The translations under genes and the position numbers were made by a program. A stretch of DNA of 64,000 bases from Ryuthela nishihirai. Taxonomy: Eukaryota > Arthropoda > Arachnida > Araneae > Heptathelidae. The notes under the pieces are model-generated. The model ran no database searches, was not told the origin of the DNA, and worked only from the letters and a program-made list of their open reading frames with translations. Location: contig JAWZYU010000011.1 of NCBI GenBank assembly GCA_038380435.1, positions 75,141,501-75,205,500 of the forward strand, given 5' to 3'. Below are positions 21,948-32,725 of the stretch, piece by piece; the stretch's first letter is position 1; each line of letters opens with the position of its first letter.

Positions 21948-22984
21948 TACTGTTAATTTCTTTATGAGCTATTCTTGTGCATAATATTATATGTTATTTA
22001 ATTATATTTATTCAATTTATTCAATTAATTATTGTTATTTATATATAATAGAAAAAGTAGAATTCAAAATTTATCCTTTACGAAGTATATATCTACAAGA
22101 GTTAAAGTCTGAAACATTATATTCACACAAAAATTTTAATCTTTGAGTTCAATACAGCAATTATTTTTTTATTTGAAACATAATTTTTAACCAAAACAAA
22201 AGAAGAAAAATCGAATAGTAATCGTAAAAGAAAAATAGTGTTTAGAAATCTGCTTGCCCAGTTTCGTACAATTTACACAATCGTAAATGGAATGGTGAAT
22301 AAGAATGTTTTTGACAGTACGAAAAAAGACAAAAAACTGTGAATAAGGAGTAAATGAATAATAGAGAAGACAGAGCTCTTAGTCGAATGAGAAAGTCAAA
22401 AAAGAAGGATGGATTTCTAAATGCTTTAGAAATGGATGATGGAGCTGAGGGATTTTGAAAATGATGGAGAGCGACAGGTGGTCTTGAGACACCGTGAACC
22501 GCATCAGAAATTATTTATGTGTCAGTGGGATTAAAGTGAAAAAAATATTTTTCCCTTTCGGTTTTGGTAGCGACGCTCGCAGCGGAGAAAGATTCTTTTG
22601 CTTTCAGCTGCTTCACCATTTCAAAATGTAATTAAAGATTTTTTGTGGTCAATTAAAAATATTTTTGTAAGCTGTACTTTAATACTTCTGTCGAGGATAT
22701 TAAATACAAGTAGTCATTTAGACTTCAGATATTTCTTGAATTGCGACGGCGTAAAGTATTGATTAGTCCGAGGGGAAAAAGAGAACAGCATCGTAATGAA
22801 TAATAGCTGTATCAAAAAAGGGCGGGAGCCGGCAGGCGATACATGTGTTTCTTTACGTCGTGCTGACGTCATAATCGCGTTCACTAGCTTAATTACAATG
22901 CACACTATTGACAAAATTTCCTTTCCGTGTCGACATATTTCGGCGCTCTGTAATTTCGCAGACTTTTGGTAAGCAGGTTCCATT
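21948..22984. other. Unassigned sequence
   Basis: AT-rich up to about 22,420, more balanced after that. A single TGACGTCA occurs near 22,863. No gene recognised. Confidence 0.4.
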
Positions 22985-23905
22985 GGTTTGACCCCTTGGT
23001 GAGTTAAAAAAATCCGATCCCTACTTGTAATGGAACAAGATTAATGCCTCGAACCCTTGTGTCCTCATAACATGATAACTCATGACCCTGACTGTTGCGG
23101 CTGTGATGTTATTGAGCGTGTTGAGAGCCATAAATATTTTGGACTCTACATGGACACAACCTTCCGATGGAATACACATATTCAAACGTTAGCAGGGAAA
23201 TTGCGTCTATGTGCATCGAAACTTTACAAACTACAATTTGCTGCAAGCACACATACATGTATTTTGGTTTACAAAGCTATCTGTGAATCTATACTGACTT
23301 ATGGTTTGACAATATACGACTCAACTAACCTCACATACATAAAGAAAATAGAAACTATTCAACCATCCATTGCTAAAAATATAATCCCATACAACTTAAA
23401 AAATTCATTTCATCATAGCGAAGAAAGACTAAATTATCTAGACATACTTTCTTTTCAAAACCTTTACAAATACAGCATCACTTTAAAATTTTTTTTGACA
23501 ATCAATTTAAATCTAAAATCTCTCATGGGAAAAACACAAGGTTACAATCCAAAAATTATTTCCAACTTCCAAAAATATTAAACAATTATGGGAAATGTAC
23601 AAGGGTATATACAATACCTTACGCGTTCAATCAATTGCCAAGGGAAATTATTTTATTAAACAAATTTAAAGAAATCAAAAATAAGAATAAAATTTTTCTT
23701 CTTGGCACTAAATTCAAAATAAAAAATTGAGCCACCACAATGGAGCTTCCACAGAAATTCACATAATTCGATGACATTGTTTTAAACTATATCTTGTGTA
23801 TTTTCATGTAACGTTATTATTCTTCAAAGCAGATGCTTTGCGGGTCATTTGTTTAAACTTTTGCATAACTAACGTGAACATGAATAAAGATTATTATTAT
23901 AATTA
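22985..23905 (+). mobile_element. 3' end of a CR1/jockey-like non-LTR retrotransposon
   Basis: The coding remnant is followed by a 3' untranslated region. It ends with AATAAAGATTATTATTATAA near 23,883-23,905, a polyadenylation-like signal plus short A/T repeat, as expected for a LINE 3' terminus. The left border is set only by where RT similarity begins and is approximate. Unrelated to the RTE copies in this window. Confidence 0.65.
23057..23581 (+). pseudogene. Reverse transcriptase C-terminal region (CR1/jockey-like)
   Basis: An open run of 174 codons. The start, around VESHKYFGLYMDTTFRWNTH, matches the KYLG...W..HI block just after the palm domain in jockey/CR1-like RTs. VYKAICESILTYGLTIYD matches the following helix. 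The YADD active site lies upstream of the surviving sequence and is absent, so the copy is 5'-truncated. The frame runs without a stop from 23,057 to a stop at 23,579-23,581. A continuation (KNTRLQSKNYFQLPKILN, frame-shifted) is visible after it. Subclade uncertain. Confidence 0.7.
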
Positions 23906-24974
23906 ATATGAAGGAACTGTAACGGTGGATGGCACTGGTGTAGCCTCGACTCTAAATTGTGAATATAGAAGCGCCTAGTAGACTACCCCTAGTAGACTGA
24001 GGTCGGGCAAGGGGTAGATTCCAGCCCGGACATTGCACCGTCTCTGCCAGTGGCGTACCCAAGGGGAGATGGGTTGTAACCCCTTCTATTCAAAGTTTAA
24101 ATAACACATATTGCCTGACTACATGAGAGACTGACGAACGTCAAAACCTCCTCTATTACACCCAAATATGTTCAATCTCTCTCCCACTATCATTGGAAGT
24201 TTCTGGTGCTCCACTCGGTTCTGCTCTTTGAAGTTGGTCCTTTCAGAGCTTCTCAGGGTTCGAGCGGACTCGGCTTCAAATTGCAGAGAAGGTTTCGAGC
24301 CTGGGTGGCCTTAGGTTCAGTCATTTATTTCTAATTTTGCCTGTAATTGTGAAAAGGAAAAATAGTAAATCAAAAATAAATATTCTTTGTTTATTACTTT
24401 AACTTTTTATTCAGTGTTTAGCGCATTATGCTACCAATAGTATTCAGACGCGTCCACTGTTTGCTAAAGAAAAGAAACATTCAAAGCTCACTAACTTCGG
24501 GAAAGAAAACATTTTTATGGAAAATGTCACCGAATATAAACTGAATATCTTATTAAGATCTCTCTAAATACTCTATATTCACCGATATTTGTTTAATATT
24601 AAAAGAGCTATGGACACTGAAACATTCAAGAGCAGACGGTGCTAGTCAAAAGAATTTACTTCAAAAGTTAATTTAAACACAAATAATAATTGTTATAAGA
24701 AATCGTTGGTTAAAATAAATGTAATTTTAGAAGTTAAAAGTTATTTGTCTAATGATTCAGCTTCCTAGTTTTTAAAAAGATATTCAGATTAAGCGTTAAC
24801 AGCAGCATCTAATGTTAAATATTCTAGCTTCAATAGCCATTTAAACAATGAACGAATATTGTTGAAAATTGATATTTAGAGATCTTTAATTTTTTTTCCA
24901 GGAACATTTTCTCCTAAAAAAACTAATTTCAAAGTTAAAGAGCTTTGAATGTGGATTTACTTTCATATCACATA
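23906..24974. other. Unassigned sequence with a possible DNA-transposon end
   Basis: CAGTGGCGTACCCAAGGGG at about 24,048-24,066 is like a common DNA-transposon terminus. A short repeat CTAGTAGACT occurs twice just upstream. No partner end was found. Confidence 0.35.
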
Positions 24975-26216
24975 CAGGGGTTCATCAAAATAATGGAAAC
25001 ACGTACTGTTGATGGAGAACATTTAATTCATAAGCTGTAGGCCTACCTCGGGCGTTCAGAACAGACGTAATTCGACGTGGAATAGATTATACAAATCATG
25101 CACATACGGTAATGTAATGTGGGACCATTCTTCCTGTAAAATATGCCCCAACTGCGTCAGTGATGCTCGAGGTGGAAAGTGTGATCTGATCTTGTGCTCC
25201 AGATATTCCCACAAATGTTCAATAATATTGAGGTCTGGAGATTGAGGAGACCAGGCTCGCTGCTGTACCTCATCCTCATGCTCTGCAAACCACAACTTGA
25301 CACATTTCGCACAATGCACGGGTGCATTATCCGCTACAAACCAGGGACGGTCATTAGGGAACAATGCCTGCAACATTGGGTACAGGTGGTCCCGGAGAAT
25401 GGATTCCTACGTTGTGGATGTGACACGACCTTACAGAATAATCTAATGGCCCTAAGGAATGCCCCGTAGCACCAGAGATCACCTTCATGCTTCACAGTTG
25501 GGGTGGTTCGCTTCTACAGGTTTTCGTCAGACGCACATTCTTACGTTGGTGGGAAACAATGTGTAGCATGATTCATCAGACCAGATGAAGCGTTGCCAGT
25601 CTTTAGCATCTCAGTTTTTATGTGCTTTGCACCATCTTACACATTCTGTTTCATTGATGTTGGTAATCAGAGATTTGTGGATGGCAGCACTGCCATAAAT
25701 ACCGGCACGATGAAGTTCCCGACAAACTGTTCTAACGGAAACGGGATCATTCCGACTGGTGTTCAACTCTGCTGCTATTTGCGGTGCCGTGGTCTTGTGC
25801 TTCTGTTGTATAATCCGTGCCAACGTTTGCCTATCCCTATCTGACAACTTCGTATGGCGTCCACAATTTGCACCTTTGGAGGCAACGCCCTGTCCTTTTT
25901 GATAGGTAGTCATAATCTTCGATACAGTTCCTCGTGTTACACGTGCTATTTCCACCATTATGGTTACTGAGCTCTTGTAAAGACGTGCACCAATAACCAT
26001 GCCTTGTTGGAGGTCAGTGAGATCTGACATTGTCGACAATTACACTATAACTGCCGTTTCACCTGCGCCTGTGACACTACTACTTGACAGTCGATATCTT
26101 ACTTCTCCCCTATATATGGCTCACATCGCGGGTGACGTCGTCCCTGTGATATGCATACGGCGCATTAAGTGTACTCCAGTCGCCGTCGGTATTTCCATTA
26201 CTTTGATAAATCCCTT
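24975..26216 (-). mobile_element. Tc1-like transposon, near complete
   Basis: Ends CAGGGGTTCATCAAAATAAT (left) and its diverged inverse at the right (reads TAAAGGGATTTATCAAAGTAATGG on the minus strand). TA is on both sides (24973-24974, 26217-26218). The 1242 bp length is normal for Tc1-like elements and the single gene fills it on the minus strand. Confidence 0.9.
25056..26039 (-). pseudogene. Tc1-like transposase, frameshifted
   Basis: The N-terminal 142 codons (25611-26039, start MSTMSDLTDLQQGMVIGARL) are open and contain the paired helix-turn-helix DNA-binding region. IARVTRGTVSKIMTTYQKG is in the first helix set and GRHTKLSDRDRQTLARIIQ in the second. Around 25,560-25,585 WSDES gives the first catalytic Asp. 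After two or more frame changes the final 106 codons (25056-25376) hold FVADNAPVH (second Asp) and SPDLNIIEHLWEYLE (Glu). I count 36 residues between the second Asp and the Glu, against 34 in classical Tc1. All three catalytic residues are present, so the gene was lost by indels only. Confidence 0.88.
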
Positions 26217-26218
26217 TA

Positions 26219-27410
26219 GGAGATTTCGAACATATCTGGAATAAAATTTATTTAAAATTAATAAGCAGGCATTCTGCATTTTCATCAATGAAGTGCTCTT
26301 AGTATTGATAATGAGATCGTCATAAATGTAGATTAAAACATTTAGTTATAAAATTTAGATTTAAAATGTAGTGAAAATAATGAGGATAGCCAAAAAATTT
26401 GGTAAAACCTAATTGTTTTGTTTTTATTTTCATAATGCTGTAATTTCTTTTTTCGCACTTATTCGAAAAACGTATTTTTTGATTAACAAAAGCTCAATTT
26501 AGATACATCTTTAACTCAAATATTTACGGTCTTTAACTCAACCCAATTTAATGCTTCTCTCTTTATTTGGGCTCTTGAAGAAACGCAACGAAACCAATAA
26601 CAGTCGATATCAGGTCAGATGATTCTTTCTGAGTTTCCTTTTTAGTACACAGTCATATTCCCTTATTCAGTCTTCAGATTGAACAATGCATTATAACAAT
26701 AAACTCGAAGCTACCCATCGGCGGTTCCCTTTAAAAGCAACGTCCAAGTGATGAAGTCCAACGTTGTCTGTCTCATCAGCGCACGTTGATAGAACGTGGT
26801 GATTAATTTCACGCACCAAATTCCTCAAAGGCTCGTTACGTAACGAAATCAATTATGCATCTGTGATGAAGATCATCTGTGCAGGATGCAAGATCTTAAG
26901 GATTAAATGAAGGGCTTATTCAGATCTAATATTGTCTCCGTTGCCAGTCTGCATACGAGTGCATAAAGCGCTTAATGGCTGATTTAAATGAGCACTGGAG
27001 AGTGAAAAATCTCCATTTCATCCTCATTTCTGTTTCGTTCCTTTATTTATTACTCACTTTGTGATTGAGTTGATTAGTGATGGGAAAATGTTCCGTTTCA
27101 GTAATGTTCAGAATTAACTTTATTTACAACTCATGATACAAGGGAAGGAAATATTTTGTTAGAATTGTTTCAAAATTTATTTTAATAAAATTTTTTTTGG
27201 AATTCGTGGGTTCGAGACAAACGTTAAGATATGTAACCACTTGAAACAGGATGTAATCATGTTGGATAATTACTCCAAATATTCCTTTTTAAAGTTTGCC
27301 CTCCAATATAGCAGTAGAAGTATGTACACATTTGTTTGCTGATATTAGAGACGTTCCAACAAAAAATTAATGAAACTGCATTTTATTGTCTCAGAACCTA
27401 TCCAAAATCT
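26219..27410. other. Unassigned sequence with a balanced-composition block
   Basis: From about 26,690 to 27,010 the base composition is more even. It holds homeodomain-like AATTA/TAAT sites and the perfect palindrome CGTTACGTAACG. There is no repeat similarity inside the window. It could be a regulatory element, but this is speculation. Confidence 0.3.
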
Positions 27411-27411
27411 G

Positions 27412-27806
27412 AAAGAATACAGTTGGGTTGTTTTACCTTTGAGCGGCACTTTTCTGCAAACAATGAGCTAAATGGCCAGGTCACATGGACCCCGAAGGCT
27501 CAGAGATGGTTAGGGGAGGGGATCCACTGGAATAGCTGTTGGGAGACAGATGGTAGCCTCCCGTAAAGGCCATCCAGCGTGTTCTTTAACGTGCACAGGG
27601 TATGGCTCTCCCGCACACGGGGCCACGGCTTAACGTCCCATCCGACGGACGGCGGCCTTTCCAAGCCCATCGGTGTCCCCTACTGACCATGGGCAGGGCG
27701 GGGAATTTTGCGGAGATAAATCTCAACGCTGACCCAGCTGGGACTAGAACCTGGGAATTACAGATTACGAGCCTGACGCGCTACCGACTGAACCACTCCC
27801 GCCCCC
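27412..27806 (-). repeat. tRNA-derived SINE, full length, 11 bp target duplication
   Basis: The complete minus-strand copy lies between direct repeats AAAGAATACAG at 27412-27422 and 27807-27817; the left duplication overlaps its start. The head reads GACTGAACCACTCCCGCCCC, inverse of a tRNA-like 5' end, and the tail is close to consensus. It landed on the edge of a foldback MITE: the right duplication includes the first bases of that MITE. Confidence 0.93.
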
Positions 27807-27814
27807 AAAGAATA

Positions 27815-27935
27815 CAGTAGCTCAAAAAAATATCCGAACACTATGGTTGATTACAGAATTCAGGAAAAATATCTGGCAACGATTTTTTTAGAAATTAGTG
27901 ATCTGGCAACCTTCGTGTCACATCGTAACACAAGG
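27815..27935. mobile_element. Foldback MITE, left arm only
   Basis: TA then CAGTAGCTCAAAAAAATATCC, and the left arm up to CTTCGTGTCACA. The right arm is missing. Confidence 0.85.
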
Positions 27936-28482
27936 TGTAAGAAAAGCCTCTATCTTAAGTGAAGCACTTTAATTCGCAATTACCCTTTCCCCAATGCAGT
28001 ACCAAATTATACGATTGAGGAGAAAAAAAATTCTCACACGTGTAGCATTTCCGACATTAACAACGTTGTTTTTTCGAGAGTCTCTTAAAGAAATAAGAGC
28101 GGCTGAGTAAAAAATAGGAATTTTGATCCTCCACGTCGAATAATTAAAGAGATTTATATATTTGTAGGGAACAAACTGCAAATTTTTATAATTAAGCAAC
28201 GGAGGTGGAAGTTATCAAGATAGCAGAACACAGACAAAAGAAAGCATACTTGAAACAAAAATAAAGTGATTTGCAAAATTTATGACTGATTTCTGCAAAA
28301 GTATTTTCAAATACTTGAAAATACTGTTATATATATAAACTAGCCAATTCACCCTGAGATACTCGGGTTCTTCACTCAAAAATACGCTCTCTAAAATATA
28401 CAACAAATGACAATTCGCATGTTGCAAGTTTTCATTTGACATAGAAGGCGTTAGAATCGATACGCAGTGAAAATTTCCTCTC
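27936..28482. other. Unassigned AT-rich sequence
   Basis: No recognisable content. Confidence 0.45.
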
Positions 28483-28495
28483 CCTTTTTTAAAGG

Positions 28496-28852
28496 CTTTG
28501 GTTTGTTTCACCTCTGAGCGACACTTTTTTTGCACACAATGGGCTAAATGGCTAGGTCGCAAGCACCACGAAGGCTCAGAGAAGGTTGGGGGAGGGGACC
28601 CACTGGAACAGCTGTTGGGAGAGAGATGGTAACCTCCCGTCAAGGCCATCCAGCGTGTTCTTTAACGTGCACAGGGTATGGATCTCCCGCACACGAGGCC
28701 ACGGCTTACGTCCCATCGGTGCCCCCTACTGACCGTGGGCAGGGCAGGGAGTTCTGTGGAGATAAATCTCAACGCTGACTCAACTGGGACTCGAACATGG
28801 AAACTGCAGAATATGAGCCTGGCGCGCTACCGACTGAGCCAGCCCCGCCCCT
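28496..28852 (-). repeat. tRNA-derived SINE, full length, target duplication
   Basis: A minus-strand copy between CCTTTTTTAAAGG (28483-28495) and CCTTTTTAAAGG-like sequence at 28849-28861. It lost about 22 bp around the CCATCCGACGG block (ACGTCCCATCGGTG). Confidence 0.9.
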
Positions 28853-28861
28853 TTTTAAAGG

Positions 28862-29488
28862 AGAACCGGAAAGAAGGGAACATAATTTAAGGTAGACCAT
28901 GATACTCTCAATATCAGAGGATCTCATTTGAAATAAAACTCGTTATGCTCAGAGAATGCTTACGAATATTCTAGTGTTTTTGGGGAGGGAAAAAGGAAAC
29001 GTTGAGGGACAAACCTTTAATTGCTTTAAGTTGCGATCAGAGCAAGCCGTATGTCTTGCTAATTTGATGTTCTAGTGGCTCTTACCGTTTTGATAATTCC
29101 TTTGCTCTGATTTACTTTTTCCTTTTTCTTTTGGAAGGATGTTAAGGGTGGAGAAATATGGGGCCTTTTTGGGAAGGAAAAAGACTAAGGGGCCAAACAC
29201 ACTATATATGATATAAAAGGAACCTGTATATAGAGTTCGGGGTTCTATTTCTTACCGTTCGGGAGTTCTGTCGTTTTTGGGAAGATCGATCTTTCTTATT
29301 AGTTATTTATGTCTAGCACACAGAAAACCAATTTTTTTTATCTCGGGAACCATCATAGAAATTTGGTTACATCTTAAGGTATCCTCATATGCATGGAGAA
29401 CAATAGACAAACAACTTTTCGAAATATTTATAAGATGGGATAGGCGATTGTCTTATTAATTTATATTTAAATCTCTTTTAGTAGCAGT
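28862..29488. other. Unassigned sequence
   Basis: No gene or repeat recognised. Confidence 0.4.
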
Positions 29489-29840
29489 CGGGCTATTTCG
29501 CCTCCTAGCGGCATTTTATGGCACACAATGAGTTAAATGGCCAGATTACACGGGCTTAGAGAAGGATGAGGAAGGCGATCCACTGGAGAGTTGTTTGGAG
29601 ATAGACGGAAACCTTGTCAAGTCTATCAGCGTGCTCATTAGCATGCGCAGCGTAAGGCTCTTCTGCACCGCAGCCTCAACTTAACGTCTCGTCCAACGGT
29701 TTGCGGCCTTTCAAGCCAAACTCTATACCTTTCCGCATCGACAGCAGATTGAGAATTAGCGGAGAAAATCTCAACACAGGCGCAATGGAGATTCGAACTT
29801 AGGAAAGTGGTGCGTTACCAACTCAACCAACTCCCACGCC
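29489..29840 (-). repeat. tRNA-derived SINE, strongly diverged
   Basis: Minus-strand order is preserved from GGCTATTTCGCCTCCTAG to GATTCGAAC (inverse box B) and TACCAACTCAACCAACTCCC (inverse box A). Many substitutions and deletions. Confidence 0.75.
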
Positions 29841-29973
29841 ACGAATTTTGGGATGAAACTTTCGTGTTATATTCTGAACTATGGTGATATTTGTCAACTG
29901 TTATCTTACTTAAGTAGGCTGCGTGCAAGAAAAATCACAAAACATTTTATAATGAGCATAGATGGGAGTTGGG

Positions 29974-30204
29974 TTGGGTTGTTTTGACTCTGAGCGGCAC
30001 TTTTGTGCACACCATGGGCTAAATGGTCAGGTTACATGGACCCTGAAGGCTCAGAGAAAGTTGGGGAAAAGGGACCCACTGGAACAGCTGTTGGGAGACA
30101 GATGGTAGCCTCCCGTCAAGGCCATCCAGCGTGTTCTTTAACGTGCTGAGGGTATGGCTCTCCCGCACACGGGGCCACGGCTTAACGTCCCATCCGACGG
30201 ACGG
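29974..30204 (-). repeat. tRNA-derived SINE, 3' two thirds
   Basis: Close to consensus from TTGGGTTGTTTTGACTCTG to CCATCCGACGGACGG; the tRNA-like head is missing. Confidence 0.88.
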
Positions 30205-30374
30205 GATCAACTACTGAAGTGTTAAGTTTAATATCACACTTCTAAAATAAGCGAAGAAAAAAAGTTTATAGAGTACCAGTTCCAGCTACGTCATTATAAC
30301 GTTAGTAGCTACACCATTGCGGCGTAGTAAATAAAATAATAAAAAATTAAAATGTGTAATAATAATAAAAATAA

Positions 30375-30985
30375 TATTCAGTCTGTTTAATTCAACTGGT
30401 CAGCTCCAAGACCCTCTGAAGTTGACCAATCTTCACCACTGATCTGGCATCACTCCCCTTCATTTCCTTTCCGCAAAAGAGTATCTCTTTCGAAAGGTAC
30501 AGTCGCTCAAAAAGTATCCGAACACTATGGTCGATTAAGAATTCAGAAAAAATATGTGGCAACGATTTTTTTAGAAATTAGTGATCTGGCAATCTTCGTG
30601 TCACCTGATTACAGAATTCAGGAAAAATATCTGGAGCGTGTACAGCAACTGTACACGCTCCAGTTACCGTTCACAGCAAACTGGAGCGTGTGCAGTTACT
30701 GCACACGCTCCAGTTTGCTGTGAACGGTAACTGCACACGCTCAGTATTTCCGTGAGTTCTGGCAACCTTCGTGTCACGTGACACGAAGGTTGCCAGATCA
30801 CTAATTTCTAAAAAAATCGTTGACAGATATTTTTTCTGAATTCTGCAATCAACCATAGTGTTGGGATACTTTTTTGAGCGACTGTACGAACGAGAAGGTG
30901 GGGTCGGACTTTGCTGGGCATGTCCGTTCTGTGCATCATCAGAGAGGAAGGGCTCCTTCCAGGATATCCCTTGAATGCAAAAATA
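30375..30985 (-). mobile_element. RTE 5' untranslated fragment split by a MITE
   Basis: 30375-30499 and 30887-30985 together match the 5' leader of the RTE copies at 40.1-40.3 and 56.0-56.2 kb. Shared phrases are GAGTATCTCTTT, GAAAGGTA and GAGAAGGTGGGGTCGGAC, then GTGCATCATCA. The foldback MITE sits exactly between GGTA and the continuation. Confidence 0.85.
30500..30884. mobile_element. Composite foldback MITE (385 bp) with nested hairpins
   Basis: CAGTCGCTC and GAGCGACTG ends with TA at 30498-30499 and 30885-30886. The left arm breaks after TTCGTGTCACCT into a second CAGAATTCAGG block, then the hairpin region GGAGCGTGTACAG...CTGTACACGCTCC. Next is a perfect 69 bp palindrome (30663-30731), then a normal right half with the CACGTG centre at about 30,776-30,781. 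Confidence 0.92.
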
Positions 30986-32081
30986 TAATTGTAGTCGCAT
31001 TAATAAGTTGACATCAAAGTTATTAAAATTGGTTTGCCATACAAAAAAACAGATTTGGCTTAATTTCAATGTGAATCAGAATAATAATATTTTTGACCCT
31101 ACTAGATGCAATAGTCAAAATACATACGCATCTTAATTTTGGTTTGTCAGCAGCTCGTATCATACGTAAGAATCAATATTTCTCATTGGCTAGGAGGATT
31201 TGAAATCGTAATGACTTATCCACAGTTTATTTATGTATAATTTGAGATTAAACGTGAATGCCATATTGTGAAATATTACGAATCCCACAGCAATCATCCC
31301 TTCCCAAATGAAGCACTGATATTCTTCCTCGGGGGCACACAGATCGTTGTGAAAGCTTTCCCAGGGGAAATCAGAACCTTTCATATTGTGATATATTTAT
31401 CTTTGTCCGATGTTAAGTCTTCTAATTTCTGATATTATACGTTGATTTCCAATTTCGGTTTGTCAGTTACGTTTCTTTTTTCTCTACTAATTTTGACCAA
31501 CTCCATCTGTTGGTACATGGTCTGAATGCGATTTTGCTTTACAAAAATACTCATCTAACTTATTGATTGTTCTTTATTACGCAGCTGTTATAATGATTTT
31601 CAGAACAGGTAATAAATGCCATAGCAAAACTATGGCAGTGACAGAAATATGAAAATCAGTGAAATAGAGAGCACTTAATCACTACAGGGAATTAAAGACT
31701 AGTATTTCCTCTCAATATTTTGATGCCGGGTGTTTTGTGAGAAATATGTCTTAAAATTCAGATTCGAAAATGCAATAACTTCGCACTCATTTCGAAACCA
31801 CACCAAGAGTTTTTAATGTCAAAACCAATAGTTCTATTCACTTGAACTCCAGAGAAGTTTATGCACTTTTTTAAGTATGTTTCCAGAACTGATGTCCACA
31901 TCGAATTCTGCAGAATCCCCTACACAAATTTCGTGTAGGATATTTTCCCTCGTTAATCGTATTCACTACAAATGCCAACATCACATATCCGTCGTTGTAG
32001 CAAAGCGTTAAGCTTCCCAAATACTCGGTTTTCGTTACTGAAACTTGTCTAGTAATCAGAATGACGAGGAATTCAAATGAC
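30986..32081. other. Unassigned AT-rich sequence
   Basis: No recognisable content. Confidence 0.45.
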
Positions 32082-32410
32082 TGGGTTGTTTTACCTCTGA
32101 ACGGATGTTTTGCCACACAATGGACTAAATATTCAGGTCAATAAAACCCCAATAGCTCAGAGAAGGTTAGGAAAGGGGATTCACTAGACAGCTGTTAAGA
32201 GACAGATGAAAGCCTACCTTCAAGGCCAGCCAGTGTGTTCTTTAACGTGCACAGAATATGACGCTTTCTTACACTACTTTATGTTCCATCACAGATGACT
32301 ACTCTTCCAACTTCAGTGGTGTCCCCTTTCTTGCAACGCATGCACAGTTGGAACACGAACCAGAGAACATCAGATGAGAACCTTGTCCCGCTGCCGGCTG
32401 AGACAACACC
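32082..32410 (-). repeat. tRNA-derived SINE, diverged
   Basis: Starts CTGGGTTGTTTTACCTCTGA and keeps AGCCAGTGTGTTCTTTAACG; the head is degraded (GCTGCCGGCTGAGACAACACC). Confidence 0.8.
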
Positions 32411-32725
32411 ATCTCAAAATGCAAAGGAGGAATGTTATCTCGAAAATGAATGCAAGGTTCACACGTTCATCGATTCTCAATGAGAGGAGTGTGCTGCAAA
32501 AGTGAAAAAAGATACAGTATTGTTTCCTTTGATTACACTGGGCAACAAATTTTCATAAAAGTCATGCCTCTGAGATAAAAGAAACCATTTTTTTTAAAGA
32601 TTTTGAAGGTGACAATACGAATATGACAATGAAAATGCAAAATTCGCTGCGATTTCTGAGAAATGCTCAATAGTTACTTATATATTAGAGTAATATATGC
32701 AAATATGACATGTATTGGTAAAACT

